Assembly (NCBI GenBank): GCA_029054825.1
Contig: JAIDEM010000045.1
Span: 1-45,265 of the forward strand
DNA length: 45,265 bases
Direction of reading: 5' to 3'
DNA from: Prevotella sp.
GTDB taxonomy: Bacteria; Bacteroidota; Bacteroidia; Bacteroidales; Bacteroidaceae
Part shown: positions 15,344-25,333 of the stretch, one piece after another
Numbering within the stretch: position 1 is the stretch's first letter
Layout: each line of letters opens with the position of its first letter
The notes under the pieces: model-generated
The model's database searches: none
Told to the model about the DNA's origin: nothing
Seen by the model: the letters and a program-made list of their open reading frames with translations, nothing else
Position numbers and translations under genes: made by a program

Positions 15344-15478
15344 TGTTTTTATTATTGTTATTGTTATCGATTATCTTCTGTTTTTGCCGATTTCATCGGT
15401 AAAATCGTATAAGATACGGTATCTGAAGCCAACCTTTCTCATGTCAGGACAGGAGCATATATGCCGTCATACACCATC

Positions 15479-16879
15479 TCAGAACCTCACGGAGAAGGCT
15501 CCTCCTATGGTGAAATATGTCATCTGCTTCCTTATCTCGGCAGAGACAGCCTGTTCAACGTCCTCTCCACGGGATGACTGCGGACACCTATTATATATAT
15601 ACCTGCACCTGGAAGTATCGATGTCGGCGAATATCTTCCATGCGAACCGGTCTCTGTAACGCCACGAGGCACTGATGCCTGCCACCAAATTGACGGCACA
15701 TCCGCCCTTTACATTCATGAGTACGGAAGACGAAGGGCTGTCTTCCATGACACTGATGCCATCATACAGACGTATGCCACAAAGAGCCTTTGCACCGAGG
15801 GAGACACTGTTGCAGAGAGGCAGGCTGGCGTAAAGGCCCGCATCAAATGACGTATCGGCGAAGTTATTGTCATCTATATATGCCTTGTCGCCATAACTTT
15901 CCGCAACGGAAGGCAGGTCGGCAGGAGTCACCGTGACACGCGCCATGCCGCCGATGCCGATGTTTTCGTGGAAAAAGTATGCTCCCTCCACACCTGCCAC
16001 AGTACTTGTGCAAAGCCCGATGGTCTCTCCCTGACCGCCGATGCCGTCGAAATGCAACGTGCCGGAGTGTATCCCGACACCCATCTGTATATCCACGAAT
16101 GACGGACGGACGGCATACTGCTCCGCGTCTTGCTCCAGACACTGCAGTCCGCGGTTGCCGTAGATAAGGTCACCTATGAAATATCCGAGTTCGGCTGAGA
16201 GGATTCCTATGCCTGCTCCTGCCACGACATCGCTCACCCAGTGGCGGTTGTGTGCCACGCGGAGGACACTTGTACCTGTCGCCACGGCATATCCGCCCAC
16301 GGAAAACCATGGCGAGCGCGTCAGTCCGTACTCCTTATGAAGGACAGTAGCCGCCGCAAAGGCTGTCGCGGCATGGCCGGAGGGGAAGGAATGTCTGTCG
16401 GAATTGTCCGGGCGCGTCTCGTGGAAAGCGCGCTTTGCCATACTCACCGTGGCGGCCATGATGACGTTTGAAGCCAGTGCCGATGTCGCGAGGCGCGGCC
16501 AGTCGGAGCGTCCCTCGTATCCTGCGACCTTCAGTCCTGCAATAAGGGCGTACGGTGCGAAGCGCATATAGTTTTCCGCCTCATGCTTCCCGTTGCTTGT
16601 CACGACAATGCTTGTCGGCTGAAACGACCGTTTCTCCTCCTTTATAATGAGGGCAGAGAGCACGACAGGCAGTCCTGCATACGTGACATCGCGCTTCCAT
16701 CCATAATACCTCTTGGCATCACCCATGTCGAGACATTTCTCGCCGAGGAAGTTCCGGTAACGGCACAGCGTGTCAGCACGCGTCTCCCTAACGGCAATGA
16801 CGGAATCGGCAGTGTCGGCATATATGCTGTAGGAGCACGCAAGAGCCGCTGTCATGGCAAGAATCCGCAACTTACACAT
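15479..16879 (-). CDS. PAP2-family phosphatase with C-terminal barrel-like domain
   Basis: 466 residues from the ATG at 16879; a codon earlier is TTG and less likely. A signal peptide (to about residue 22) points to export. The first half holds the PAP2 acid phosphatase motifs in order: KRAFHETRP (KX6RP), FPSGHAA (PSGH) and the third motif ending NRHWVSDVVAG (His nucleophile, Asp). Such enzymes dephosphorylate lipid phosphates. The second half, about 200 residues with 'MGVGIHSGTLHF', 'GVEGAYFFHENIGIGGMARV' and a final Phe (FSVRF), looks like an outer-membrane beta-barrel ending in an aromatic residue. The start overlaps the S41 stop by one base (TGATG), so the two are co-translated. Confidence 0.85.
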   Translation of the reverse strand: MCKLRILAMTAALACSYSIYADTADSVIAVRETRADTLCRYRNFLGEKCLDMGDAKRYYGWKRDVTYAGLPVVLSALIIKEEKRSFQPTSIVVTSNGKHEAENYMRFAPYALIAGLKVAGYEGRSDWPRLATSALASNVIMAATVSMAKRAFHETRPDNSDRHSFPSGHAATAFAAATVLHKEYGLTRSPWFSVGGYAVATGTSVLRVAHNRHWVSDVVAGAGIGILSAELGYFIGDLIYGNRGLQCLEQDAEQYAVRPSFVDIQMGVGIHSGTLHFDGIGGQGETIGLCTSTVAGVEGAYFFHENIGIGGMARVTVTPADLPSVAESYGDKAYIDDNNFADTSFDAGLYASLPLCNSVSLGAKALCGIRLYDGISVMEDSPSSSVLMNVKGGCAVNLVAGISASWRYRDRFAWKIFADIDTSRCRYIYNRCPQSSRGEDVEQAVSAEIRKQMTYFTIGGAFSVRF

Positions 16880-18453
16880 CAATCTACAGTGCGCTTTATC
16901 TCCGCGACTCCTGCCGTGAAGATAGGATTTGTCATATTGATAATCTCAAAATAGGCGGATTCACCGTATAAATCGCGTGCTATAAGTGCGCGCAGCTGTT
17001 CCGTCAGATAAGGTCTTGTCTGCTGTTTCTCGTCATCATCCTTCGGTTCGACTTTCTGTTTCTTGCCCTCCTCCGCTATGGCCTCGAAGAGCGACTCAGG
17101 CAGGACATAATGCTGCTTGAAGTCTTCCAAGTTCTTGAATTTCCTCAGCTGGCGACGGTTCTTGTCATAATACTTTATCGCCTCCTGCACGACAATGCCC
17201 TTAGCTACAAGCGAGCGATGGTAACGTGTGTACTGCAGAGTGTCGAGAGGCACGAAGATATCGGGCATGATGCCTCCTCCGCCGTATACCGTGCGGTGGT
17301 TGCGGAGCGTCTCGAACCTCAGCGAATCGGCGAAATGTATGGAGTCACGGCATGTCAGTTCGCCATGTTTCAGGCGCTGTTCAAAGTCAAGATCATAGTC
17401 TTTCCTGTCACCGGGTTTGTACGGTTTCTGTATGCACCGTCCCGTAGGAGTATAATAATGTGATACGGTGAGGCGTATCATGGAACCGTCAGGAAGCTCC
17501 ACAGGACGCTGTACCAAGCCCTTTCCGAAGGTGCGGCGTCCGACGATGATACCGCGATCCTGGTCCTGTATGGCACCAGAGACTATCTCTGCCGCGGAAG
17601 CCGTGAACTCATTGACGAGCACAACTGTCTTTCCTGTCTTCAACCTCCCTCTGCCGTCGGCCTTCGACTCATGACGCGGCACGCTTCTTCCCGTCGCATA
17701 GACGATGAGATCGCCCTTTTCAAGAAATTCATTGGCGACATCCTCCGCCGCGGAGAGGTATCCTCCGCCGTTGTCCTGAAGGTCAAGGATAAGGTCAACC
17801 ATGCCGAGCCGCCTCAGCGAGTCTGCCGCCTGGAGCATCTCCTTATGGGTCGTCGCACCGAAATTGCCGAGGCGTATATATCCTATCCCCGGTTCTATCA
17901 TGTACGCCGCGTCCATGGAGTGTACAGGAATCTTATCACGCCGTATGGTGAAAGCCAGCGGTTTTCTCTCTCCGGCACGCTTCACAAGGACATTGACCTT
18001 GGAGCCTTTCTTGCCGCGGAGACGTTTCATGATGTCCGCACGCGACATATTCACGCCGGCGATGGCTGTATCGTTGACGGCGATGATGCGGTCTCCGGCG
18101 ACGATGCCCACCTTCTCCGACGGTCCGCCGTGTACTGTCTGCAACACGATGAGCGTATCCTCGATGACATTGAACTGCACCCCTATGCCGTCAAAGTTTC
18201 CCTGCAACGGCTCGTTGAGCTCACGGGTTTCCTTAGCAGTGGTGAATGACGAGTGTGGATCCAGCTTCTCAAGCATGCCGCGGATGGCATTCTCGGCAAG
18301 CTCGTTGGCATCCACACTGTCCACATAGAGATTCTCCACAGCCATGTGGGCTATCTGCAACTTACGCAAAGGCGAGTCGGCACCGAGGCTGATTTTCAGT
18401 TGTCCTGCCGCCGTAAGAGGCAAGAGCAGGAAGAAGATAAGCAGTTTTTTCAT
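16879..18453 (-). CDS. S41 carboxyl-terminal processing peptidase
   Basis: 524 residues from the ATG at 18453; an open frame upstream reaches 18528 but reads through repeat sequence and lacks a signal peptide. The chosen start gives a signal peptide (MKKLLIFFLLLPLTAAG). Order: helical N-terminus, PDZ domain at about 80-170 (GNFDGIGVQFN, GPSEKVGIVAGDRI), then the protease core with the Ser/Lys dyad: Ser in NEFTASAAEIVSGA and Lys in RRTFGKGLVQ. CtpA-type proteases trim C-termini of exported proteins in the periplasm. In many Bacteroidota this gene clusters with parE and coaD; here parE is adjacent and coaD lies 6 kb away. It is followed directly by the PAP2 gene. Confidence 0.92.
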   Translation of the reverse strand: MKKLLIFFLLLPLTAAGQLKISLGADSPLRKLQIAHMAVENLYVDSVDANELAENAIRGMLEKLDPHSSFTTAKETRELNEPLQGNFDGIGVQFNVIEDTLIVLQTVHGGPSEKVGIVAGDRIIAVNDTAIAGVNMSRADIMKRLRGKKGSKVNVLVKRAGERKPLAFTIRRDKIPVHSMDAAYMIEPGIGYIRLGNFGATTHKEMLQAADSLRRLGMVDLILDLQDNGGGYLSAAEDVANEFLEKGDLIVYATGRSVPRHESKADGRGRLKTGKTVVLVNEFTASAAEIVSGAIQDQDRGIIVGRRTFGKGLVQRPVELPDGSMIRLTVSHYYTPTGRCIQKPYKPGDRKDYDLDFEQRLKHGELTCRDSIHFADSLRFETLRNHRTVYGGGGIMPDIFVPLDTLQYTRYHRSLVAKGIVVQEAIKYYDKNRRQLRKFKNLEDFKQHYVLPESLFEAIAEEGKKQKVEPKDDDEKQQTRPYLTEQLRALIARDLYGESAYFEIINMTNPIFTAGVAEIKRTVD

Positions 18454-18570
18454 TGTAGTGGCTGGGTAAATGGAGTGACAGGAATAGCCGACATAGCCGG
18501 AATAGATGTTATAGCCAGGATAGACCAAAAGTCCATGGCCGTCTAACCGCCTAACTGTCCAAACCGTCCG
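18454..18570 (-). repeat. Composite intergenic element between parE and the S41 gene
   Basis: The gap contains AGGAATAGCCGACATAGCCG and GATAGACC core units and an arm CTAACCGCCTAACTGTCC on the parE side. It has the same order as the elements at 13102 and 20512 but is more degraded. Confidence 0.5.
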
Positions 18571-20511
18571 TCAGTCTTCCTCTCCAGGAATATCCTTTTC
18601 TATAACAAGATTGTTTATGATAAAGTCCTGACGATCGGGAGTGTTCTTGCCCATATAGTAGGCAAGAAGCTTCTGCACCTGGTCTTCCTGGCGCAGCGTG
18701 ACCTGCTCAAGACGGATGTCAGGACCGATGAAACCGGCAAATTCGTCAGGGGAAATCTCTCCCAATCCCTTGAATCGTGTAATCTCAGGGTCGGGCGAAA
18801 GCTCCTCTATGGCACGCTGGCGCTCCTCGTCGCTGTAGCAGTAGCGCGTGATGAAGTCCTTCGGCTTCTCGTTGCGCGCCTTCAGTTTCTCGTCCTCAGC
18901 CTTAACGACAGCCTTGTTCTTTATCTTTGTACGCCTGTTGCGCACACGGAAAAGTGGTGTCTGAAGGATATACACATGTCCCTTGCGCACCAGTTCCGGG
19001 AAGAACTGGAGGAAGAACGTAATAGTCAGCAGGCGTATGTGCATGCCGTCGACATCGGCATCTGTCGCCACGATGACCTTGTTGTAGCGCAGCGAGTCGA
19101 GACCGTCCTCTATGTCAAGGGCTGCCTGCAGGAGATTGAACTCCTCGTTTTCGTAGACCACCTTCTTTGTTAGTCCGAAGGAGTTGAGAGGCTTTCCGCG
19201 GAGGGAGAACACCGCCTGAGTGTTGACATTGCGGCTCTTGGTGATGGAGCCCGAAGCAGAATCGCCCTCGGTGATGAATATAGAGGACTCCTCTTTGAGA
19301 GGGTTCTTGAAGTCAGAGTAGTGCACACGGCAGTCGCGGAGCTTCGGATTATGGAGATTTGCCTTCTTGGCACGCTCGCGTGCGAGCTTCGTGACACCTG
19401 CCATCGCCTTGCGTTCACGCTCCGAGGAGGTGATTTTCTCGAGGATGACATCGGCAACATCAGGGTTCTTGTGCAGGAAATTGTCCACCTCGGTATGGAC
19501 GAAATCTCCGATATACTTGTTGATGCTGACACCATCGGGAGACATCTGCAGCGACCCGAGCTTTATCTTCGTCTGCGACTCGAACATCGGTTCCTCGACA
19601 TTCACTGCCACAGCTGCCACGATACCGTTACGGATATCGGTGAATTCGAAGGATTTCTGGAAAAAGTCCTTCAGCGTCTTGGCGATATGCTCTTTGAATG
19701 CCGACTGGTGAGTGCCGCCCTGTGTGGTATGCTGTCCGTTGACAAAGGAGTGATACTCCTCGCCATACTGGTTGGCGTGGGTGAAGGCTATCTCGATGTC
19801 CTCTCCCTTGATATGCACTATCGGGTAGAGCGGCGCGGTGGACATGGTGTCCTTCAGGAGGTCGGCAAGTCCATGGCGCGAGGCTATGCGGCGGCCGTTG
19901 TGCATGATGATGAGCCCGGAATTGAGGTAGGTATAGTTGCGGAGCATCTCAGCGACTATGTCATCATGGAACTTATAGTTGACGAACAGCGTCCCGTCGG
20001 GCTCGAAGAAGATGAATGTGCCGTTCTCCTCCTCCGTGTCCTGCGTATCGTCAGAGATGAGCAGTCCTCGCTCAAAGCAGGCGCGGCGCACCTTCCCGTC
20101 GCGGTAGGAGCGCACCTCGAAGCGTGTGGAGAGGAAGTTGACAGCCTTTACGCCGACACCGTTCATGCCGACAGACTTCTTGAAAGCCTTGGAGTCATAC
20201 TTGCCGCCAGTGTTGAGCTGCGACACCGCCTCAATCATCTTGCCCTGCGGGATGCCGCGTCCGTAGTCGCGGATGGAGATGCGCAACTGCTCGTCGACAT
20301 CCACCTCTATGCGCTTTCCGGCGTTCATGCGGAACTCGTCGATGGAGTTGTCTATGGCTTCCTTGAGAAGCACGTATATGCCGTCCTCGGCATGACTGCC
20401 GTCTCCGAGACGGCCGATGTACATGCCTGGGCGTGTACGGATATGCTCCACATCGGAGAGCTTGCGGATATTGTCGTCGGTATACGCTACCTGTTCTTCC
20501 TGTATTTCCAT
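18571..20511 (-). CDS. parE: DNA topoisomerase IV subunit B
   Basis: 646 residues, the ATPase and TOPRIM half of a type IIA topoisomerase. GHKL ATPase motifs: [10 protein letters not shown] (N box), [10 protein letters not shown] (G1), [11 protein letters not shown] (G2/G3). The TOPRIM domain is marked by [10 protein letters not shown] (Glu) and [12 protein letters not shown] (DxD). It ends with the usual [12 protein letters not shown] block. I prefer ParE over GyrB because the N-terminus ([20 protein letters not shown], then MYIGRLGDG) and the total length match the Bacteroidota topo IV form; GyrB would have YLEAVRKRPGMYIG-like text. parC is not in the window. ATG start at 20511, with a long A/C-rich leader upstream. 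Confidence 0.9.
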   Translation of the reverse strand: MEIQEEQVAYTDDNIRKLSDVEHIRTRPGMYIGRLGDGSHAEDGIYVLLKEAIDNSIDEFRMNAGKRIEVDVDEQLRISIRDYGRGIPQGKMIEAVSQLNTGGKYDSKAFKKSVGMNGVGVKAVNFLSTRFEVRSYRDGKVRRACFERGLLISDDTQDTEEENGTFIFFEPDGTLFVNYKFHDDIVAEMLRNYTYLNSGLIIMHNGRRIASRHGLADLLKDTMSTAPLYPIVHIKGEDIEIAFTHANQYGEEYHSFVNGQHTTQGGTHQSAFKEHIAKTLKDFFQKSFEFTDIRNGIVAAVAVNVEEPMFESQTKIKLGSLQMSPDGVSINKYIGDFVHTEVDNFLHKNPDVADVILEKITSSERERKAMAGVTKLARERAKKANLHNPKLRDCRVHYSDFKNPLKEESSIFITEGDSASGSITKSRNVNTQAVFSLRGKPLNSFGLTKKVVYENEEFNLLQAALDIEDGLDSLRYNKVIVATDADVDGMHIRLLTITFFLQFFPELVRKGHVYILQTPLFRVRNRRTKIKNKAVVKAEDEKLKARNEKPKDFITRYCYSDEERQRAIEELSPDPEITRFKGLGEISPDEFAGFIGPDIRLEQVTLRQEDQVQKLLAYYMGKNTPDRQDFIINNLVIEKDIPGEED

Positions 20512-20659
20512 ATTTGTGGTTTGATGGTTTGGGTGGTTGGTGGTTTAGTGGTTGTGGTTGTAGGTTTTTGGTTTGGGGTTATTGGTTTGGGGTTATTGGT
20601 TTTTATAGCCGGAATAGGAGATACCAACCAAACTACTAAACGGCTAATCCACTAAACGA
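20512..20659 (-). repeat. Composite intergenic element between the GNAT gene and parE
   Basis: Clear example of the family. Plus-strand order: tandem GGTTTGGG/GGTTATT-like units (20518-20600), core TATAGCCGGAATAGG (20606-20620), then AACCAAACTACTAAACGGC and ACTAAACGACTAC up to the GNAT stop. On the coding (minus) strand parE therefore has an A/C-rich, G-poor leader of about 85 nt. Confidence 0.65.
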
Positions 20660-21814
20660 CTACTGAATCTTCTTCTTCCAGCAGACGCGGCGTTTATGGT
20701 TGCGGCGCTCGAACATGTCCCATTGTCCCTGCACGGCGGTGTTCGTCTCCATCTCCAGCTGTGTCTCCGCCCATTGCACACCGTATTTGTGGAAATACGG
20801 AATGAGGTCGTAGAAGAACAGTGCGTTGACTCCCTTGTTGCGGTATTCGGGAAGCACGCCGATGAGGAGGAGGTCGATGCCCTCCGACTTGTGTGACATG
20901 AGGAAGCGCAGGAGATGGAACCATCCGAAAGGAAAGAGCCTGCCGCGGCGGCATTTCTGCAACACCCGCGCCATGGAAGGCACGGTGACACCGACACCGA
21001 CGATGTCGTGTCCGGGAGTGTTCCAGTCTTCCACAAGTGTCACGAGATTGAGGTCGAGCACGATGGAGAACTTGCTCACGAGCTGGTCTATCTGCCTTTC
21101 TGTCAGTTCGCTGTAGCCGTAAAGGTCCTTATACGTGGCGTTTATAAGCCGGAAGACCTCATGCCCCATCTTCTCCTTGCCGTAGAGCTCACTGCGCTTC
21201 ACCTTGCGTATATGCAGGTTGTAGCGCTTCATGACCATCTCGGAAATCTTGACATACTTTTCCGGCATCTTCTCCGGGACAAGTATGTTGTACTCATTGT
21301 AACGGTTGTCTATCTCGAAACCGCCTATCTCCTCGAATATCCGGGGGTAATACTCATAGTTGTAGAGCGTGGCGATGGTGCTCAGCTCGTCGAAGCCGTA
21401 TACCAGCATACCCTCGCTGTCCATATCCGTAAAGCCGAGCGGACCGGTCATCTGCTCCATGCCGTGCCTCCGTCCGTAGTCGGCGACAGCATCGAGCAGC
21501 GCCTCGGCGACGGCCTTGTCCTCGACAAAGTCTATCCACCCGAAACGCACATCCTTGCGTCCCCATTTCTCGTTGGCCTTGCGGTTGATGATGGCGGCTA
21601 CCCTTCCTACGGGCTTGCCGTCCTTGTATGCCATGAAATACTCTGCCTCACAGAAATCGAAGGCGGCATTTCTGTCTCTTGAAAGCGTGTTCATCTCGTC
21701 GCTGTAGAGCGGAGGAACATCGTATGGCGAACCTTCATAAAGGTCGTAATGGAAATCTATGAACTTTCCCAGGTCTTTCTTCGTCTCTACCCTGCGTATC
21801 TCTATATCTGTCAT
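20660..21814 (-). CDS. GNAT-superfamily protein of unknown substrate
   Basis: 384 residues, a type seen in many Bacteroidota beside core genes. The N-terminal part (about 5-140) has GNAT-like features: 'EIRRVETKKDLGKFIDFHYDLY', the strand AEYFMAYKDGKPVGRVAAII that precedes the acyl-CoA site, and KDVRFGWIDFVED. The C-terminal part repeats a GNAT-like pattern (LLLIGVLPEYRNKGVNALFF, which matches the R/Q-x-x-G-x-G/A acyl-CoA loop as RNKGVNA). It is soluble with no signal peptide. Substrate cannot be inferred. ATG start at 21814; a minus-strand -7 box TATCTTTG is at 21894-21901, so it has its own promoter. Confidence 0.75.
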   Translation of the reverse strand: MTDIEIRRVETKKDLGKFIDFHYDLYEGSPYDVPPLYSDEMNTLSRDRNAAFDFCEAEYFMAYKDGKPVGRVAAIINRKANEKWGRKDVRFGWIDFVEDKAVAEALLDAVADYGRRHGMEQMTGPLGFTDMDSEGMLVYGFDELSTIATLYNYEYYPRIFEEIGGFEIDNRYNEYNILVPEKMPEKYVKISEMVMKRYNLHIRKVKRSELYGKEKMGHEVFRLINATYKDLYGYSELTERQIDQLVSKFSIVLDLNLVTLVEDWNTPGHDIVGVGVTVPSMARVLQKCRRGRLFPFGWFHLLRFLMSHKSEGIDLLLIGVLPEYRNKGVNALFFYDLIPYFHKYGVQWAETQLEMETNTAVQGQWDMFERRNHKRRVCWKKKIQ

Positions 21815-21965
21815 ATCCTGTTTTTGGGTCGTTGTCTTTTGCTTTTCCTTTCTGCATAAATAATGTTTAGGCGCAGACGCGCATAAAACGCTACAAAGAT
21901 AACAAAAATAAACGTATCAGTGACATTTCACCTTTGAAAATTATTTTTTTTTAGAGGTTCGGACA

Positions 21966-22075
21966 GAAAGGTCACCCTTTTCCTTGCAAAGGGTGACCTT
22001 TTATACGACAGATGGTGACCTTTTGCATTGCAAAATGTCACCATCTGTTTCCTCTTGTGTAACTGACTGTGGATT
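21966..22075. repeat. 22-nt periodic array upstream of the GNAT gene
   Basis: Five units start at 21966, 21988, 22010, 22032 and 22054, exactly 22 nt apart. Units 1-4 carry GGTCACC or GGTGACC-like cores within AAAGGTnACCTTTT; unit 5 keeps only GTAAC. A further TTTCACCTTTG at 21926-21936 sits in the same phase, two steps earlier (44 nt). Confidence 0.8.
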
Positions 22076-22211
22076 AGGCGGTTGCAGGTTTTCTGTTTTG
22101 GGTTATGGGTTTTTGGTCAATTTCTTCTATTGCGGCAACAGCGGCTATTCCTGCTATTCTCTCAACCTACAACCCAAAACCCATAACCTACAACCCAAAA
22201 CCTAATATCCC
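22076..22211 (-). repeat. Composite intergenic element after the methyltransferase gene
   Basis: GTTTTGGGTTATGGGTTTTT (about 22096-22115) pairs with AACCCAAAACCCATAACC and a second copy near 22168-22202. The core between reads TATTGCGGCAACAGCGGCTATTCC. Same order of arms and core as at 20512. Confidence 0.65.
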
Positions 22212-23432
22212 TCACTGCTTCACGCATATCAGGATGCGGTGCTCGCCGAGGATTGTCGTCCCGAAGACATATATCTCGCCGCCGTCTTTCAGCCGCAGGC
22301 GCTTGCGCAGATCATCAGCGGACATGGGGAAATTCCTCACTGCTACGTTCGCGCGCGCCGACTCACCGACAGTCTCAGCCAAGACCCTGCGCAGCTCTTT
22401 CTTGTTCATTGTCGAGACGGCGAGGATACGGAAGTTTCTGCCTGGAAAAACAGCGGTGGATTCGGCATTTTTCGCAACAAACAAGTGGGACATGCTATCA
22501 AGGGCTGCCACGCCGAAACGCTCGGAGAACTCGGCAAAATTGCCCGATTTCATTATTGAGGCATTAGGCACAACAAGCGTGTCGCCTGCCGATGGACAGG
22601 CGTCTGTTATGCGTAGCATGGCTTTCCCGCCATCGTTGTCCTGCGACAACCCGCACTCGAAGATGTCACCGTCGTTGACACACACTACTTTCACCGGCTT
22701 CGCGCCGTCTTCCACGACAAGGACAAGTTCCTTGCACTCGTTCTTCACAGAGACGATATGCACCTCCGACACTCCTTTCGCCAACCGGCAGGCTTCCCTG
22801 TGGTCGAGCATCGGCGAGAGCTTCACTATCACCCTCCGCGCCTTCTCGCGTAAAAGGGGCAGCAGGGCAAGGAAATCCGGCGTGCAGTCGGTGATGGCAT
22901 ACGTCTTCCTGCCGTTCGTGTCGCGGCGTGCAGGGTCAAGGTATATCGTGGTTCTCTCACGCCATTCCGCCTCTGACGGCAGAGACTGGAGAAACGGTTC
23001 GCAACATCCGCAGACGACACGCGCATTGTCCATCCCGAGGATGGAGAAGTTATGTCGCGCAGTAGCGCAGAGATGCTCCTGACGCTCCACATAGACAGCC
23101 TCGCCGAAGCCTTGCGACATATAGGAAAAGTCCACACCGAAGCCTCCTGTAAGGTCGATGAAACGGGCGTTTTTCTTCTCCTCCAGGCTCTCGCGGCATA
23201 TACCGTCGCGCTTGTATACGGCGGTCTGCTCGCTCGAACACTGCTCCATGGAGACATACGGCGGATAGAGCACACCGTCGCAAGCCGCCCACATCGGCAG
23301 CTTCGTGCGCGCCCTCTGCCAGCCGTCTATCTGCTGAAGGGCAAAGTGCATGTCCACGCCCGGCTGGCTCTTCAGGGCAAGTCGGCGGACATCATGGTCA
23401 CGGTGCAGGGTGATATACTCCTCTGTTGTCAT
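22212..23432 (-). CDS. Class I SAM-dependent methyltransferase with Thump-like C-terminus
   Basis: 406 residues from the ATG at 23432. The frame stays open to 23966, but the extra residues are antisense to ruvB and lack coding character, so this start is preferred. A minus-strand -7 box (TATCTTTG, 23499-23506) supports it. The N-terminal helical part leads to SAM motif I (RFIDLTGGFGVDFSYMSQGF, with acidic VYVERQ next), then an IYLDPARRD motif in place of the usual catalytic loop. The last third resembles the Thump-like domain of this Bacteroidota family. An RNA substrate is plausible from the domain but unproven. It is transcribed divergently from ruvB. Confidence 0.8.
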   Translation of the reverse strand: MTTEEYITLHRDHDVRRLALKSQPGVDMHFALQQIDGWQRARTKLPMWAACDGVLYPPYVSMEQCSSEQTAVYKRDGICRESLEEKKNARFIDLTGGFGVDFSYMSQGFGEAVYVERQEHLCATARHNFSILGMDNARVVCGCCEPFLQSLPSEAEWRERTTIYLDPARRDTNGRKTYAITDCTPDFLALLPLLREKARRVIVKLSPMLDHREACRLAKGVSEVHIVSVKNECKELVLVVEDGAKPVKVVCVNDGDIFECGLSQDNDGGKAMLRITDACPSAGDTLVVPNASIMKSGNFAEFSERFGVAALDSMSHLFVAKNAESTAVFPGRNFRILAVSTMNKKELRRVLAETVGESARANVAVRNFPMSADDLRKRLRLKDGGEIYVFGTTILGEHRILICVKQ

Positions 23433-23631
23433 GGGCTTTTGCTGGGTTTTTCGGACGGCATAGATGCCTTTTTCCGTGAAAAATGAAAAATTATGGTGCA
23501 AAGATATAAAGATTTTGCCAAATAATTCGTAAATTTGTAGCAAATTATCTCGTTTCAGCCAGTGCGCGCGGATTCCCAAGGGAATATCCGTCGCTGTATC
23601 ATGGTGTGGACGACTGTAAAGGTTACTGACT

Positions 23632-24669
23632 ATGGATGAAGATTTCGACATAAGGAGACAAGGACAGAAAGGTACGGAGAAGGACTTCGAGAACGCTCTC
23701 CGCCCTCTCGAATTCGGCGATTTCACCGGACAGAAGAATGTGGTGGAGAACCTCCAAGTGTTCGTGGAAGCGGCTAAATACCGCGGTGAGCCTCTTGACC
23801 ACACCCTCCTACACGGACCTCCGGGACTGGGAAAGACCACGCTCTCCAACATCATCGCCAACGAACTCGGCGTGGGATTCAAGATTACCTCAGGACCTGT
23901 CCTCGACAAACCAGGCGACCTGGCGGGCATTCTGACGTCTCTCGAACCGAACGATGTGCTGTTCATCGATGAGATACACCGTCTCAGCCCTGTCGTGGAG
24001 GAATATCTTTACTCCGCGATGGAGGACTACCGCATAGACATAATGATAGACAAGGGGCCTTCGGCAAGGAGCATACAGATAGACCTCAACCCCTTCACCC
24101 TTGTCGGCGCGACGACGCGCTCAGGACTGCTGACGGCTCCGCTGCGTGCACGCTTCGGCATAAATATGCACCTCGAATATTACAATCCCGAGACTCTCAT
24201 GCGCATAATACGCCGCTCGGCGAAGATTCTGCAGGTACCTATCTCCGACAAGGCTGCCATGGAAATCGCACGCCGCTCACGCGGAACGCCGCGTATAGCT
24301 AACGCCTTGCTGCGCCGAGTGAGGGACTTCGCACAGGTGAAGGGTAACGGCAGCATCGACACGGCGATAGCGGAGATGGCGCTCACAGCCCTCAACATCG
24401 ACTCTTTCGGCCTTGACGAGATAGACAACAAGATACTCCTGACCATCATAGACAAGTTCAGGGGCGGTCCTGTCGGCATCTCCACGATAGCCACCGCCAT
24501 AGGCGAGGACGCCGGAACGGTAGAGGAGGTCTACGAGCCTTTCCTCATCATGGAGGGCTTCATGAAAAGGACTCCGCGCGGACGTGTGCTCACAGAACTC
24601 GCCTACCGCCATCTCGGAAGGGATATCTACACCGCAGGAGAGCGTCAGCCGTCACTGTTTGACCTGTAA
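23632..24669 (+). CDS. ruvB: Holliday junction branch migration helicase RuvB
   Basis: 345 residues, normal length. RuvB is the AAA+ motor that, with RuvA, drives branch migration. Walker A is GPPGLGKTT (62-70), Walker B LFIDEIHR (Asp113, Glu114), sensor 1 in LVGATTRSG, the arginine finger region in LRARFG, and sensor 2 [20 protein letters not shown]. The C-terminal winged helix ends with [20 protein letters not shown] start at 23632. Plus-strand TAAATTTG at 23530-23537 may be its -7 box, giving a leader of about 85 nt. It is followed by coaD and ybeY on the same strand. Confidence 0.96.
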   Translation: MDEDFDIRRQGQKGTEKDFENALRPLEFGDFTGQKNVVENLQVFVEAAKYRGEPLDHTLLHGPPGLGKTTLSNIIANELGVGFKITSGPVLDKPGDLAGILTSLEPNDVLFIDEIHRLSPVVEEYLYSAMEDYRIDIMIDKGPSARSIQIDLNPFTLVGATTRSGLLTAPLRARFGINMHLEYYNPETLMRIIRRSAKILQVPISDKAAMEIARRSRGTPRIANALLRRVRDFAQVKGNGSIDTAIAEMALTALNIDSFGLDEIDNKILLTIIDKFRGGPVGISTIATAIGEDAGTVEEVYEPFLIMEGFMKRTPRGRVLTELAYRHLGRDIYTAGERQPSLFDL

Positions 24670-24689
24670 CCGCAAGCGGTAAAAAAAAT

Positions 24690-24790
24690 AAAAGACAAGA
24701 AGTAGATCGCCTATTGTGGCTATTACGGCTATTATGGCTATCACCACAAACCGTATCACCGCATAAACCGCATAAAACCGTACAAGAAGA
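24690..24790 (+). repeat. Composite element (core plus A/C-rich arm) before coaD
   Basis: Core units CTATTGTGGCTATTACGGC and TATTATGGCTATC are followed by ACCGTATCACCGCATAAACC and similar units running up to the coaD ATG. Order and strand relative to the gene match the minus-strand copies. The G/T arm is missing. Confidence 0.55.
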
Positions 24791-25231
24791 ATGCGTACTG
24801 CAATATTCACCGGGACTTTCAATCCCTTCACCATCGGGCACGCAGACATTGTAGAGCGTGCGCTGAACATCTTCGACAAGGTAGTCATCGGCATAGGGTA
24901 CAACCCTGCTAAGGAGGGCACTGCCTCTGTAGAGGAGCGCGTGGAACAGATAAAATCCGTCTATGACGGCAACGGACGCGTAGAGGTCGAGGCATACATG
25001 GATATGGCGGCAGACCTTGCGGCGAGACACAATGCCGTGGCTGTCGTGAAGGGTGTCCGCTCGGTGGCGGACTATGAATACGAGCGCAACCAAGCGGAGT
25101 ACAACCGTCTGTTAGGCGACGGGCTCGAGACGGTGCTGTTCTTCTCGCGTCCAGAGCTTTCCGCGCTCTCGAGCAGCGGAGTGCGCACACTGCAGATGTT
25201 CGGCAAGGATACAAGCAAGTTTCTGCCTTGA
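24791..25231 (+). CDS. coaD: Phosphopantetheine adenylyltransferase
   Basis: 146 residues. CoaD transfers AMP from ATP to 4'-phosphopantetheine, the fourth step of coenzyme A synthesis. The nucleotidyltransferase signature GTFNPFTIGHADI carries the (T/H)xGH motif with His17. The second motif region, normally ISST, reads LSSSGVRTL, and RSVADYEYERNQAEYN is the conserved substrate-binding helix. ATG start at 24791 after an A/C-rich leader. ybeY begins about 100 bp downstream. It is slightly shorter than the roughly 160-residue E. coli enzyme, lacking part of the C-terminal helix. Confidence 0.93.
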   Translation: MRTAIFTGTFNPFTIGHADIVERALNIFDKVVIGIGYNPAKEGTASVEERVEQIKSVYDGNGRVEVEAYMDMAADLAARHNAVAVVKGVRSVADYEYERNQAEYNRLLGDGLETVLFFSRPELSALSSSGVRTLQMFGKDTSKFLP

Positions 25232-25277
25232 CAAGGCAAGGGCATATCTCAAAGAGAATATGTTTATAGACAAAATT

Positions 25278-25300
25278 ACCCGATGAAATGGGCGTTTTCG
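25278..25300 (+). repeat. CGATGAAAT motif before ybeY
   Basis: CCCGATGAAATGGGCGTTTT, about 55 nt before the ybeY ATG. Near-identical motifs lie upstream of yqeY (26483-26503, minus) and DPP7 (15396-15410, minus). Each can form a five-base stem with a GAA loop. Confidence 0.45.
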
Positions 25301-25333
25301 TGCTATTAAGACAAACATAAAATATAGAAGACC

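Noticed and set aside
18454..18528. N-terminal extension of the S41 peptidase
   Set aside because: It reads through repeat sequence (YPGYNIYSGYVGYS) and hides the signal peptide that begins at the ATG at 18453.
19321..20655. Long plus-strand open frame opposite parE (444 codons)
   Set aside because: Exactly antisense to a clear ParE protein; the residues lack any family motif. An artefact of codon bias.
23433..23966. N-terminal extension of the methyltransferase
   Set aside because: The extra residues are antisense to ruvB and Ser/Arg/Pro-rich. ATG at 23432 fits the family length and promoter position.
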